64,000 bases of DNA from Saprospiraceae bacterium. Lineage in GTDB: Bacteria > Bacteroidota > Bacteroidia > Chitinophagales > Saprospiraceae. Shown here one piece after another: positions 16,292 to 25,531 of this stretch (within the stretch, counting starts at the first letter, position 1; the number at the start of each line of letters is the position of its first letter). A program made the translations under genes and the position numbers. Location of the stretch: NCBI GenBank assembly GCA_020628095.1, contig JAHDFP010000009.1:62001-126000 (forward strand). The letters run 5' to 3'. A model generated the notes under the pieces. That model worked only from the letters and a program-made list of their open reading frames with translations. It was not told the DNA's origin and made no database searches.

Positions 16292-18910
16292 ATGGGCGAA
16301 GATAAGACTAATAAAGGAGAAAAGAATTACAAATTTAAGGACTTAAATGTCTACTCATCTACCGAGTGGCTGGCGAACAATACCAAGAAGTATAGACAGG
16401 TATTCAGTGCTCAGGAGTCCTCATATATCTATGCAGAGCTTTCTTTCTATAATAAGAAATTTGATAAGTCTGCTTGGGCGGTCAAGATAGGACTGAGATG
16501 CTACGAGGTCAATAAGAAGAAACGCATCTGTAAGCTGGACTTTGAGAAGAAAATCAGCAAACGGGATAATATAGTTCATATCAGAGAGGGATGGGGTAAT
16601 AAGAAGATCGGGTCATTCTGGAAAAAAGGTACTTATTATTGGGAGGCTTATATCGACGAGGAGAAGGTTGCCACTAAGTATTTTTATGTAGAAGATTACC
16701 ATTCGGATTGGTCATATATAGAAAAATCTAAAATAGAGTTGACCTCTATGAAGCTATATGAAGGTTCTTTCCATGACGTGCCTGAAGAGAAAAGAACCTT
16801 TCTGACCACGTTTTCTGACGAAACGACGCGATATGTATATGCCGATATCGTCCTCAATAACAAGGATGTAAAGAATAATTGGAATCTGGAGGTGTTCCTC
16901 AAATATTACAATCACTCCAGAGAACTAAAAGGTCAAGTCTCAAAACTGATCAAAATAAAACCCAATGAGGAGATCATCAAGATAAGCGCGGGATGGGGTA
17001 GCAATATCGCAGGATCATGGCGGATCGGTTCTTATACGGCAGAGTTGATTATCATGGATCGCTTGCTTGGTATAATCCCATTTGATGTGGATGTGGAGAA
17101 TATAGAAGGGACGACTTCCTTTCAGCTTATCAAAGGTGACGAATCTGTACTGGTCGAAGATGGAAAGCCATTGAGTCAGGATATAGAAGATGTACAAAAT
17201 AAACTGAAGAGTCTGATAGGTCTGCAATCGATCAAACGACAAATCTCTGATCATAGCAATTATATCAAGTATCTCCAGTTACGGAAAGACAAGGGACTGA
17301 AAGAAGAGGATGAGATTAATATTCATTCCGTATTCACGGGTAATCCGGGAACGGGTAAGACGACTGTGGCGCAAATGATGGGCGCACTTTATAAGGATAT
17401 GGGACTGTTGACCAAAGGACATGTGCATGAAGTGGATCGTAGTGATTTGGTCGGAGAATATATTGGTCAGACGGCACCTAAGGTCAAGAAAGCCATAACT
17501 AAAGCGCGCGGTGGGGTATTATTCATAGATGAGGCCTATGCGCTTGCCAGATCTAATGATGACAGTAAGGATTTTGGACGCGAAGCGATAGAGATATTGG
17601 TCAAAGAGATGAATAACGAGAAGGGAGATCTCGCCATTATCGTCGCCGGTTACCCTAAGGAGATGGATCACTTCATTAATTCTAACCCTGGCTTGAAATC
17701 GCGATTCAAACATTTCTTTGAATTTCCTGATTACCTTCCTCAGGAGTTAAAGGAAATTGCCATTCATGCCGCCAAGGAAAAGGGTGTCTATTTCTCTAAG
17801 GGCTCTAAGGATAAGATCAATGAGATCATAACAGAAGCCTATCGTAATCGAGATAATCAGTTTGGGAATGCAAGATTTGTCTATGATCTTGTAGAGAAAG
17901 CGAAGGTTAACCTCGGTCTCAGAGTCATGGATACTGATGACCCTAATGCTCTCACTGATAAGCAACTTAACCTTATAAAAGTAGAGGACGTCAAGAAGAT
18001 AAAGCTGAAATTCCAAAAGCTCAAACCAGACATACCTGTGGACAAAGATTTGCTCAAAGAATCGATGTTTGAGCTAGACAGCCTTATTGGTATGGATAAT
18101 ATCAAAAAGGAAATCAAGGAGCTGGTTAAGATCGTCAATTACCATAAAAACTCAGATAGAGATGTTCTCAATAACTTTTATCTGCATACAGTTTTCGTAG
18201 GTAATCCTGGGACCGGTAAGACCACGGTAGCCAGAATATTGACCAAAATATATAAGGCGCTGGGCTTGTTAGAGAGAGGTCATATCGTGGAGACTGATAG
18301 ACAGGGACTCGTCGCGGGATATATCGGTCAGACCGCTATCAAAACGGACGAACGTATCAATGAGGCGATGGGTGGTGTCTTATTCATAGATGAGGCTTAT
18401 GCTCTGAGTAACTTCAATGGACTGCAAGGAGACTACGGTAACGAATCGATCCAGACCATCCTCAAGCGTATGGAAGATAATAGGGGAGAGTTCTTTGTAT
18501 TTGCAGCGGGCTATCCTGACAATATGGAGAAATTCCTCAAAGCCAACCCTGGACTTAAATCAAGATTTGATAAGATTTTGAAATTTGAGGATTATCAAGC
18601 GGCTGAGTTGTTAGATATTGCCTTGTCCATGATAGAGCATCAGTCTTATCATATTAATCAGCCTGCAAAGGATTACTTGCGAGATCACTTACGAGATATG
18701 TACGAGACGCGCAATAAGTATTTTGGCAATGCAAGGGAAGTCAGAAAACTGGTCCATGATATCATCAAAAATCAAAACCTCCGCCTCTCAGAATTAGGCA
18801 TTGACAGCCAAACGAATAGTAATGAGATCATCATGACGGATGTCAAAGCCGTTACGGCACATTCTGACTCTGATGTATTTAATAAAGAGACGATTGGTTT
18901 TAAGAAGTAA
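16292..18910 (+). CDS. Tandem CbxX/CfxQ-type AAA+ protein with duplicated N-terminal beta domain
   Basis: An 872-residue protein. Residues about 15-135 and 146-270 are two copies of a beta-rich domain, each ending in a G-W-G ... G-S-[FW]-[WK] ... G-[TS]-Y pattern (REGWGNKKIGSFWKKGTYYW and SAGWGSNIAGSWRIGSYTAE). Two AAA+ modules of the CbxX/CfxQ (SpoVK) class follow: Walker A GNPGTGKT at 350-357 and 637-644, Walker B GGVLFIDEAYA at about 407-417 and 694-704, arginine-finger segment NPGLKSRF in each (about 465-472 and 752-759). Both modules keep all catalytic residues. CbxX proteins remodel Rubisco or act in spore and secretion contexts; the partner here is unknown. Likely cytosolic, no signal peptide. 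Single-gene unit. Confidence 0.88.
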   Translation: MGEDKTNKGEKNYKFKDLNVYSSTEWLANNTKKYRQVFSAQESSYIYAELSFYNKKFDKSAWAVKIGLRCYEVNKKKRICKLDFEKKISKRDNIVHIREGWGNKKIGSFWKKGTYYWEAYIDEEKVATKYFYVEDYHSDWSYIEKSKIELTSMKLYEGSFHDVPEEKRTFLTTFSDETTRYVYADIVLNNKDVKNNWNLEVFLKYYNHSRELKGQVSKLIKIKPNEEIIKISAGWGSNIAGSWRIGSYTAELIIMDRLLGIIPFDVDVENIEGTTSFQLIKGDESVLVEDGKPLSQDIEDVQNKLKSLIGLQSIKRQISDHSNYIKYLQLRKDKGLKEEDEINIHSVFTGNPGTGKTTVAQMMGALYKDMGLLTKGHVHEVDRSDLVGEYIGQTAPKVKKAITKARGGVLFIDEAYALARSNDDSKDFGREAIEILVKEMNNEKGDLAIIVAGYPKEMDHFINSNPGLKSRFKHFFEFPDYLPQELKEIAIHAAKEKGVYFSKGSKDKINEIITEAYRNRDNQFGNARFVYDLVEKAKVNLGLRVMDTDDPNALTDKQLNLIKVEDVKKIKLKFQKLKPDIPVDKDLLKESMFELDSLIGMDNIKKEIKELVKIVNYHKNSDRDVLNNFYLHTVFVGNPGTGKTTVARILTKIYKALGLLERGHIVETDRQGLVAGYIGQTAIKTDERINEAMGGVLFIDEAYALSNFNGLQGDYGNESIQTILKRMEDNRGEFFVFAAGYPDNMEKFLKANPGLKSRFDKILKFEDYQAAELLDIALSMIEHQSYHINQPAKDYLRDHLRDMYETRNKYFGNAREVRKLVHDIIKNQNLRLSELGIDSQTNSNEIIMTDVKAVTAHSDSDVFNKETIGFKK

Positions 18911-18925
18911 GAAAACTCTATTAGC

Positions 18926-21900
18926 TTATCTTACTATAGTTATCGTTCCTTTGTCTTGTATAAGCTCTCCGTTTTTGAATCTTCCGGACATAACGTAAGT
19001 ATAGACACCTGTTTCTATTTCGTTACCATTAGAAGTTCCATCCCATAATAATGGTTCGTCTACTACATTCAGGTTAGTTACAGAATGTATTAATCCTCCC
19101 CATCTGTCATAGATATGGAAAAACTCAATCGTAGGTTCTGCACCAACCGAGAAAAAGACTTGAAAAACATCATCTATATTATCGTCATTAGGAGAAAAAA
19201 TATTAGGAACATAATAATTACAAGTCCAGTATAGTTTCAGATCTACCTCCGCAGAACAATCCGTCGTGTCACGGACAAGGAACGAGTAATCTCCTACAGA
19301 TAGATTTTGGTAAATATGGCTTAGGTCATAAACTTCACTATTGCTAAAAACGGTAAGGTCTCCTGCTCCTCCATTGGCGATAATTTGTATTTCCCCATTT
19401 TCTTGATCACAATCTGGGTGTTCGTAGATGACTTGCTCTACTGTGATAGGGACAACTGATTTAATGTAAATGTTGGTTTCTGCGATGCAACTAATACTAT
19501 CAATTACTGAAATGGAGTGATAACCGGAATCAAGACTATTGTATACAGCTTGCGATTGGTATGATTGGTTATCTATGGCATATCTATATGGTGGATAACC
19601 ATTGCTAACATTTATTCTAATCTGATTAGTGTTTTCTAAGCAAGGAGAATATGTAATTTCAACATCATCAATGATTGGTCTGCGCTGCTGTATTTCTAGT
19701 TTCATATCATCCTCACAACCATATTCGTTCCGAACCAATAGATTATAAATTCCAGAAGGTAGGCTTTCTATTTCTGGGTTTTGACCATCATAATTATTAT
19801 TTATAAAATACTGATTATTATAATCAGAACTAGGTGTAACGATAATGCGACCATTATTTTCATTGCAGGTTGCATCTTCTACAATTGTATTGATATTAAG
19901 GGTAAATAGAGAATCGATATATAATTCTTCTGTCCATATACACCCATTGCCATCCAAAATGTTTAACGAATAAAAGCCATATTGCAAATTCTCAAAAATG
20001 TTTGATTGTTGGAAGTTTAAACCATCTAAAGAGAACAAAAATGGTGGAGTACCAGATTCTATATTTTCAATTAATACCATTCCAAGGGAATTGGTACATG
20101 TGTCCCCCGCCGTCTGTATAATTATGCTTTCATAGGGCAAGTAATCTTTGATGGATATAGTTGTATCTTTTATGCATAGATTTTGGTCCTTAACAATGAT
20201 ATTGTAGTCATTACTTGATAAGTCTGTAAAGGTTGAATCTATAACAAAGTCAACTCCACCATTTATAGAATATTCGTATCTACCATATCCACCACTGGGT
20301 AAGATATTAATAACTCCATTATTTAATCCAGGGCAGTTGTAAAATTGACCAGAAATTTCTGCTTCTATAGGATCTGGTGAAGTAACTTGATAGGTGAAAG
20401 AATTGGTGCAGGCGATTTCGTCTGTAATTGTAACTTCATAAATTCCATTTTTTAAATCAAATAAATTCTGAGTTGTATCTCCATTAGACCAGTTATACTC
20501 ACGATTAAGCGCGTTATTGGACGGATCGGATATCTGTATTGATCCATCTTCTGAATAATCACATTGATTATCAATAATAAGTGCTACTGATTGTGGCAAG
20601 CTGCTATCTTCTATATCTATGATAAGAGAGTCACTGCATCCAAACATGTTCTCTACTCGCAGACCGTAAATATTTGCTCCTAAGCCATCTATTATAGAGT
20701 CTCTTCCTACATGTTGTTCGTTTAGATAGTAGGTGTTATTAAAATTGGAGCTAGGAAAGACTTGTATGATTCCGTTATCTTCTTCACAAGTAGTATTATA
20801 GCTATAGGCGTTAATATTTAAGGTGAATACAGTGTCTATATTAAAAGGTCTTTCCCATTTACAACCATTACCATCTTCTATATAAAGTGTATAATCTCCG
20901 TAAGGAAGATTATTAAAATTTCCATTTGTCTGATATTGAAATCCATCTAATGAATAAAGAAAAGGCGGCCTTCCATTCAATATGTCTTCAATTGTCAGAC
21001 CTCCTAAAGAGGCTGCGCAAGTATCTCTTATAACTGTTTGTATAACCTCTATTTCTTCTTCGTTATACAAGTTAAAATTTACCACAACAGTATCTCGACA
21101 ACCCTCTGCATCTTGTGCAATAACAATACTTTTGCCAAGAGGGAAGTCGGAATAACTTCTGCTTCTATTGAATGTTTGTCCTTCGTCGAAAGAAAACTCC
21201 ACTGGCCACAAACCGCCGCGGAAATCGAATCTTGCACTCCCTGTTTCACCTCTACAAATAAAATTATCCTGTACAACATTTATAATTAAAGGGTCAGGAT
21301 CGAAAAGTTCAAATTCTCTTTCTATAGTACAATCGCCATTACTCACAGTCACGGAGTAACATCCCTCTGATATATTTTCTAAATAAGATGTTTCTTCACC
21401 ATTATCCCATTTGTAACTATAAATATCTTCTTCTATCAATGGGCTTAAAAATATGGAGCCTGAGGGATCATTGTAACATTTAGGGTTAACAATGGATTCA
21501 CTTATATAGGGAAGGCCTTTAAAATAATGTGTTACAGTATCTAAAGGACAACCAGAATTCGAATAAGCAATAAATGTGTAACCACTTCTCAAAATATTAT
21601 TGACAACCATGGAATCTATAAACTGTCCCAATTCTACAGAATAAACTTTGTGAAGATTAGTGCCTGAAGGGCTGAACCAAAATGCTGTATCACTGCAAAA
21701 TACCCTCGTTATTGACGGATCAAATATAGGTGGGTCTTCAGGTGTATAAGCAGGTATCGTATCGCTTAGTACAAGGTCACAGCCAGTGGCACTAGTGACA
21801 GTCACATAATAAGTGTCACCTACTACTGGGTCTTGTATAAATATTTCGTCAGAGGTATCTCCTGTATTCCATAGATAACTATCAAATCCCGATGTAACAC

Positions 21901-22651
21901 GCATACGAGCTAAGGAATTCTCATCACAGTTATCAAATAGTTCTATTTGTAGTGGTTTGCAGTTCGCATCTAGATAGGCATACCCCGCATGACCACCACG
22001 AGAGCAATCGTTAGTGCGCATCTCTATATTGATTCTGTCACCGAGGTAAGATTGTAATTCTATACCGATGGTTGTCCAGGGTCTTACTTTCCAGTTGCCA
22101 TCACAGTTTTCAAAGTTTTCTATGTTTCTTGCTGCTGCTACTTCGTAATATCCGCAAGGATACTCTTCGCCTTGAGAATCTTTGATGCTTAATCGAAATC
22201 TAGGTTGCTCATAAGGTTCATGATTGGGGTCGTTTAGCAGTACGGCGTAATTAAGTAGAAAGAAGGAATTTTCAGGAGTCACGGTAAAGCTGATTGTAAC
22301 TTTTTCCGCGTTTGCTCCTGTTTGACTATTTCCGAGCCTGAGGGCAAAAGCACCACCGCCCGGTGGGACTAAAGGAAGTTCTTTGTTTTCTGTACAATAT
22401 TGTTCTGCGATGGGATCGTTTCCGTCCAGTATGAAAAATACTTTGTGTTGCTCTTCAGAATATCTTTGGTCATCTACTGTAATGGTCCCATCATCTGCGA
22501 TTTTGCCTACGAAGGATGAATATCCGCTCAAATTACCTGTTTCAAAATTGGAGTTGAAGCAATTTTGTCCACAGGCGATCAGAGGGAATATTAATGCAAT
22601 AGATAAAACTAATAGTGGGGACTGGATAATTGATCTAATGTAGAAAGTCAT
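18926..22651 (-). CDS. Large adhesin-like protein with SprB-type repeats and CHU_C gliding C-terminus
   Basis: A 1241-residue surface protein. A signal peptide (SPLLVLSIALIFPLIACGQ) leads to a lectin/jelly-roll-like N-terminal domain, then many SprB-like repeats (e.g. SVTVSNGDCT, VTITDEIACTNSFTYQV, INILPSGGYGRYEYSINGG) and a C-terminal CHU_C gliding-motility domain NYYVPNIFSPNDDNIDDVFQ ... FHIYDRWGGLIH ... ETGVYTYVM. Such C-termini direct T9SS type B secretion and anchoring. Two adjacent ~290-residue blocks (starting TCAASLGGLTIEDI and TCTNSLGMVLIENI) are near copies of each other. Probable gliding or attachment role. Ends 16 nt from the end of the AAA gene (convergent). Confidence 0.88.
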   Translation of the reverse strand: MTFYIRSIIQSPLLVLSIALIFPLIACGQNCFNSNFETGNLSGYSSFVGKIADDGTITVDDQRYSEEQHKVFFILDGNDPIAEQYCTENKELPLVPPGGGAFALRLGNSQTGANAEKVTISFTVTPENSFFLLNYAVLLNDPNHEPYEQPRFRLSIKDSQGEEYPCGYYEVAAARNIENFENCDGNWKVRPWTTIGIELQSYLGDRINIEMRTNDCSRGGHAGYAYLDANCKPLQIELFDNCDENSLARMRVTSGFDSYLWNTGDTSDEIFIQDPVVGDTYYVTVTSATGCDLVLSDTIPAYTPEDPPIFDPSITRVFCSDTAFWFSPSGTNLHKVYSVELGQFIDSMVVNNILRSGYTFIAYSNSGCPLDTVTHYFKGLPYISESIVNPKCYNDPSGSIFLSPLIEEDIYSYKWDNGEETSYLENISEGCYSVTVSNGDCTIEREFELFDPDPLIINVVQDNFICRGETGSARFDFRGGLWPVEFSFDEGQTFNRSRSYSDFPLGKSIVIAQDAEGCRDTVVVNFNLYNEEEIEVIQTVIRDTCAASLGGLTIEDILNGRPPFLYSLDGFQYQTNGNFNNLPYGDYTLYIEDGNGCKWERPFNIDTVFTLNINAYSYNTTCEEDNGIIQVFPSSNFNNTYYLNEQHVGRDSIIDGLGANIYGLRVENMFGCSDSLIIDIEDSSLPQSVALIIDNQCDYSEDGSIQISDPSNNALNREYNWSNGDTTQNLFDLKNGIYEVTITDEIACTNSFTYQVTSPDPIEAEISGQFYNCPGLNNGVINILPSGGYGRYEYSINGGVDFVIDSTFTDLSSNDYNIIVKDQNLCIKDTTISIKDYLPYESIIIQTAGDTCTNSLGMVLIENIESGTPPFLFSLDGLNFQQSNIFENLQYGFYSLNILDGNGCIWTEELYIDSLFTLNINTIVEDATCNENNGRIIVTPSSDYNNQYFINNNYDGQNPEIESLPSGIYNLLVRNEYGCEDDMKLEIQQRRPIIDDVEITYSPCLENTNQIRINVSNGYPPYRYAIDNQSYQSQAVYNSLDSGYHSISVIDSISCIAETNIYIKSVVPITVEQVIYEHPDCDQENGEIQIIANGGAGDLTVFSNSEVYDLSHIYQNLSVGDYSFLVRDTTDCSAEVDLKLYWTCNYYVPNIFSPNDDNIDDVFQVFFSVGAEPTIEFFHIYDRWGGLIHSVTNLNVVDEPLLWDGTSNGNEIETGVYTYVMSGRFKNGELIQDKGTITIVR

Positions 22652-22756
22652 CTAATGGGTGTTATAATGATCTATAATCGAAAATTACGATAATTATAAT
22701 ATTCTGCCCTTAATTACTCGCGACTTTTTTGATACTAAAAAGGAGTTTTTTGGAAT

Positions 22757-22939
22757 CTACTCTTCCTCTTCTGATAATTCGTTTTCGATTGATCTTAGTT
22801 TTTCGCGGCAATACTTGACAAGTTGTGCGGCTTTTTTTGTCTGTGCGCTGAGCTTGTCTATACTGATTTCCTGAGTTTGTATTTCTTCTATAATTGCCTG
22901 TAATTCGCTGAATGCCTTGTCGAAACTTTTCTTAGCCAT
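22757..22939 (-). CDS. xseB: Exodeoxyribonuclease VII small subunit
   Basis: A 60-residue helical protein, SFDKAFSELQAIIEEIQTQE ... KTKKAAQLVKYCREKL-like, matching XseB (normally 60-80 residues). It starts one base after the xseA stop (TAG-ATG adjacent), a fixed pairing in this family. XseB wraps XseA to form the single-strand-specific exonuclease. Confidence 0.9.
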   Translation of the reverse strand: MAKKSFDKAFSELQAIIEEIQTQEISIDKLSAQTKKAAQLVKYCREKLRSIENELSEEEE

Positions 22940-24163
22940 CTACTTATTTTTTATGATTTGCTCGCCATCATAGAACTGTACGGTTAGCTCTTTATTGGCT
23001 TGGAGTTCTTGTTTTCTCGTAATATATTTTTCCTCTTGCTTTATCAGGGAGAATCCTTTTCTTAGTATCGTATCAGGAGTCAGAGACTCAATGAGCGTGT
23101 CGTAGTTTTTTAATTGTTCTTTTTTGTATTGCACCAGTTGATTAGATTGTGACCAGAGATTTTTTTCTAGAAAAGTGATTTCTTGATTTATAAGATTAAG
23201 TATGGAGAGAGGAGCCGTCTTTAGTTTTTCTTCTATACGGCTGAGTTCTTCCTTTTTGTATTGTATTATTTCCTTGACTTCTGACTGGAGGTACCTGTAT
23301 AACTCAGATATATAGGCTTCGAACTGACCATTGTGTTCTATAATGAAATCCGCCACTGCCGTCGGTGTCTTGAGATTATTATAGGCGACCATATCCGCCA
23401 CGGTCTGATCTATGTCATGACCTATACCTGTAATGACAGGCTGATCCATCGTGGCAATCTCAAAGGCGATATTATAGTTATCAAATGCCGATAAATCCAA
23501 CTTAGAGCCACCCCCTCTTATAATGGTCACCAAGTCAAAAGGTGTTGATTTTTTTATAGTCTCAAAAGCGGCCACTACCTCCCTCTCTGTTTTCTGCCCT
23601 TGCATAGCCGACTGAAACAACACCACCTCGAATTGGTAGCCATATATATTATCGAATAGTTGCTGGACGAAATCCTGATAGCCTGCTGCTGTCTCTGAAG
23701 ATATCACGGCTATTCTTTGGATGACGGTAGGTAGGGTGGTCTGAGCATTGAGATCTAGGAGTTCCTTGTCTCGGAGCCCGGAAATTATCTTTTGTCGCTC
23801 CATCTCATAATGACCAAATGTATAGGCTGGGTCAATATCTTGAATATTAAGACTATAACCATATCGCTCCGAGAACTCGACCTGCGCCTTCATCTTGACC
23901 TTGATACCTTCTACTATGATCGAGTCCGTAAGTTTACCCAACTTCTTTTTTATAAAAAGGTATTGACGATACCAGATAGTCGCGGTGGCCTTGGCAATTA
24001 TGTCGTCTTTATCTTCTGATTTTTGGATAAGATCTAGGTAAAGATTGCCTTTAGAATTAGACACAGAGCTGATCTCACATTCTATCCATATTGGCTCTTC
24101 GAAATTGAGCGCAATAACCCGTCTTATATATTGATTAACCTCAAAGAGAGAGTAAGCTTCCAA
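22940..24163 (-). CDS. xseA: Exodeoxyribonuclease VII large subunit
   Basis: A 407-residue XseA: N-terminal OB-fold (YSLFEVNQYIRRVIALNFEE ... IWIECEISSVSNSKGNLYLD), catalytic core with RIAVISSETAAGYQDFVQQL, TIIRGGGSKLDLSAFDNY, PVITGIGHDIDQTVADMVAY and KTPTAVADFIIE, then a long coiled-coil region and short C-terminal domain (RKGFSLI). Length is normal. The only plausible start is TTG at 24163; no ATG is in frame nearby, and this start lies within the stem-loop at 24149-24195, so initiation may be weak or regulated. Confidence 0.93.
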   Translation of the reverse strand: MEAYSLFEVNQYIRRVIALNFEEPIWIECEISSVSNSKGNLYLDLIQKSEDKDDIIAKATATIWYRQYLFIKKKLGKLTDSIIVEGIKVKMKAQVEFSERYGYSLNIQDIDPAYTFGHYEMERQKIISGLRDKELLDLNAQTTLPTVIQRIAVISSETAAGYQDFVQQLFDNIYGYQFEVVLFQSAMQGQKTEREVVAAFETIKKSTPFDLVTIIRGGGSKLDLSAFDNYNIAFEIATMDQPVITGIGHDIDQTVADMVAYNNLKTPTAVADFIIEHNGQFEAYISELYRYLQSEVKEIIQYKKEELSRIEEKLKTAPLSILNLINQEITFLEKNLWSQSNQLVQYKKEQLKNYDTLIESLTPDTILRKGFSLIKQEEKYITRKQELQANKELTVQFYDGEQIIKNK

Positions 24164-24195
24164 TCTTTTTTATGCTAAGATAGAAAGCTTACTCT
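24149..24195 (-). promoter_or_regulatory. Stem-loop spanning the xseA start
   Basis: AGAGTAAGCTT (24149-24159) and AAGCTTACTCT (24185-24195) form a perfect 11-bp inverted repeat with a 25-nt loop. In the minus-strand mRNA the left arm covers xseA codons 2-5 and the loop contains the TTG start, so folding could limit xseA translation or act as an attenuator after the upstream TonB-like gene. Confidence 0.55.
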
Positions 24196-24202
24196 TTTTA
24201 TT

Positions 24203-25234
24203 TTATCCGCCGAAGGCGTTTATAGTTTGTAGCCTAATTTTTAGTTTACCGCATTGCTCAGCAGGCGCGTCTGCTTGAGGTTCTACGGTATAACCATAGA
24301 TACCTCTTAAGACATCTTTTGCTTTTCCTTCCGGAATAATTGCCGTGGTCTCAAAGTCTAATAGTTCGGCGAAGGTCACAATTCCCTTTCTATTGACACA
24401 AAACTTAGCTACTATGAGTTTGCCCTCTTGATTTTCAAAGCCTACACGCAATACTTCGTTGATATTTCTGTTTTTAATTCTACGACCAAAAACCCCATTG
24501 CCCGTACCGTCATATTCCCCTGTGCCTGCACCGCCAGATCCTGATCCGCTATCACCATCATCACCGGATTTGTCTCGGCCTGCGCCATCACCTTTGCTTC
24601 CTTCTCCTGTGCCGTCTTCTGTTCCTTTGGATCGAGATGGATCACCATCTGGATTGCCTTGGTCATCTGATCCTCCCTTCTTTATTTCTTTGAGAATTTT
24701 TCCCAGTTTGGATTTTATATCCACTTTAGTTTGCTCTGGTACAGGTTCTGGTTCTGGCTCGACGACCTCTGGTTCTGGAGCAGGGTCTGGTATCGGCTCA
24801 GGATCTGGATCTTCTATTTCTATTTCTTCCTCTGCCGCGGTTATCTCTGTTTCTTCTTCCATCGTTGTTTCTGATACCACAGGATCAGTTGGTGTCGGAG
24901 GAGTCGGCGTCGGTTTAGGAAGTTTTATTTCTGGTTTTTTGACCTCTACAGTCTTAGTTTGCTGATTTTTTATTTCAGCGACTCTATCCGCATCCTTTCT
25001 CGCTTTACCTTCTTTTTCCTGAGCTTTATTACTCTGCGAGGATTCTTTAAATTCTTCCAATTTGGGAGGTACGATTTCTTCGAAATTAATCGCTACAGCA
25101 TATTGGTTATCTGCGGCTTTCTCATAGTTACATGTGCTGAAAAAAGCCAGTAGAGCTAATAATAGATGAATAATCATCGATGTACGGGCACTTTTCCTAC
25201 GATGCGTTCTTTCGATAGCTATTTCGTCAATCAT
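24203..25234 (-). CDS. TonB-like energy-transducer protein
   Basis: A 343-residue protein built like TonB: a cytoplasmic stub, one N-terminal membrane helix (SMIIHLLLALLAFFSTC), a long Pro/Glu-rich periplasmic stretch (about 90-170), a Gly/Asp/Ser-rich segment (about 195-250) and a C-terminal domain with GKLIVAKFCVNRKGIVTFAE and CGKLKIRLQ. In Bacteroidota such proteins lie next to ExbD and transmit proton-motive force to outer-membrane receptors; no exbBD is visible here. The low-complexity region produces spurious long open frames on the other strand. Placed 39 nt upstream of xseA. Confidence 0.65.
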   Translation of the reverse strand: MIDEIAIERTHRRKSARTSMIIHLLLALLAFFSTCNYEKAADNQYAVAINFEEIVPPKLEEFKESSQSNKAQEKEGKARKDADRVAEIKNQQTKTVEVKKPEIKLPKPTPTPPTPTDPVVSETTMEEETEITAAEEEIEIEDPDPEPIPDPAPEPEVVEPEPEPVPEQTKVDIKSKLGKILKEIKKGGSDDQGNPDGDPSRSKGTEDGTGEGSKGDGAGRDKSGDDGDSGSGSGGAGTGEYDGTGNGVFGRRIKNRNINEVLRVGFENQEGKLIVAKFCVNRKGIVTFAELLDFETTAIIPEGKAKDVLRGIYGYTVEPQADAPAEQCGKLKIRLQTINAFGG

Positions 25235-25531
25235 GAATATTAGTTTATTGGAAGACCTTTCTATGATCTTATTAACTGTTAAAATATCAATAAAATTATC
25301 TCGATAATCTATTGATAGGTACTTAAGACGGCAATTTGCTGAGTAATACTTTATAAATCAATAGATATGCCAATAAAATCAAGACGATACTAAAGTCTTG
25401 TGAGGCACTTACATGGGCTTTCATACCATGATTTATTGATCGAAATTTACTTTACGTCTGTAAGTAGTCCTCATAAAGTTACATATATAAATATTTTATA
25501 TATAATTTGTCTCCAGTAAATCTGATGTATC

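Noticed and set aside
24459-24965. 168-residue plus-strand frame rich in Ser/Pro/Gly
   Set aside because: It is the antisense reading of the Pro/Glu- and Gly/Asp-rich region of the TonB-like gene; low complexity explains the open frame.
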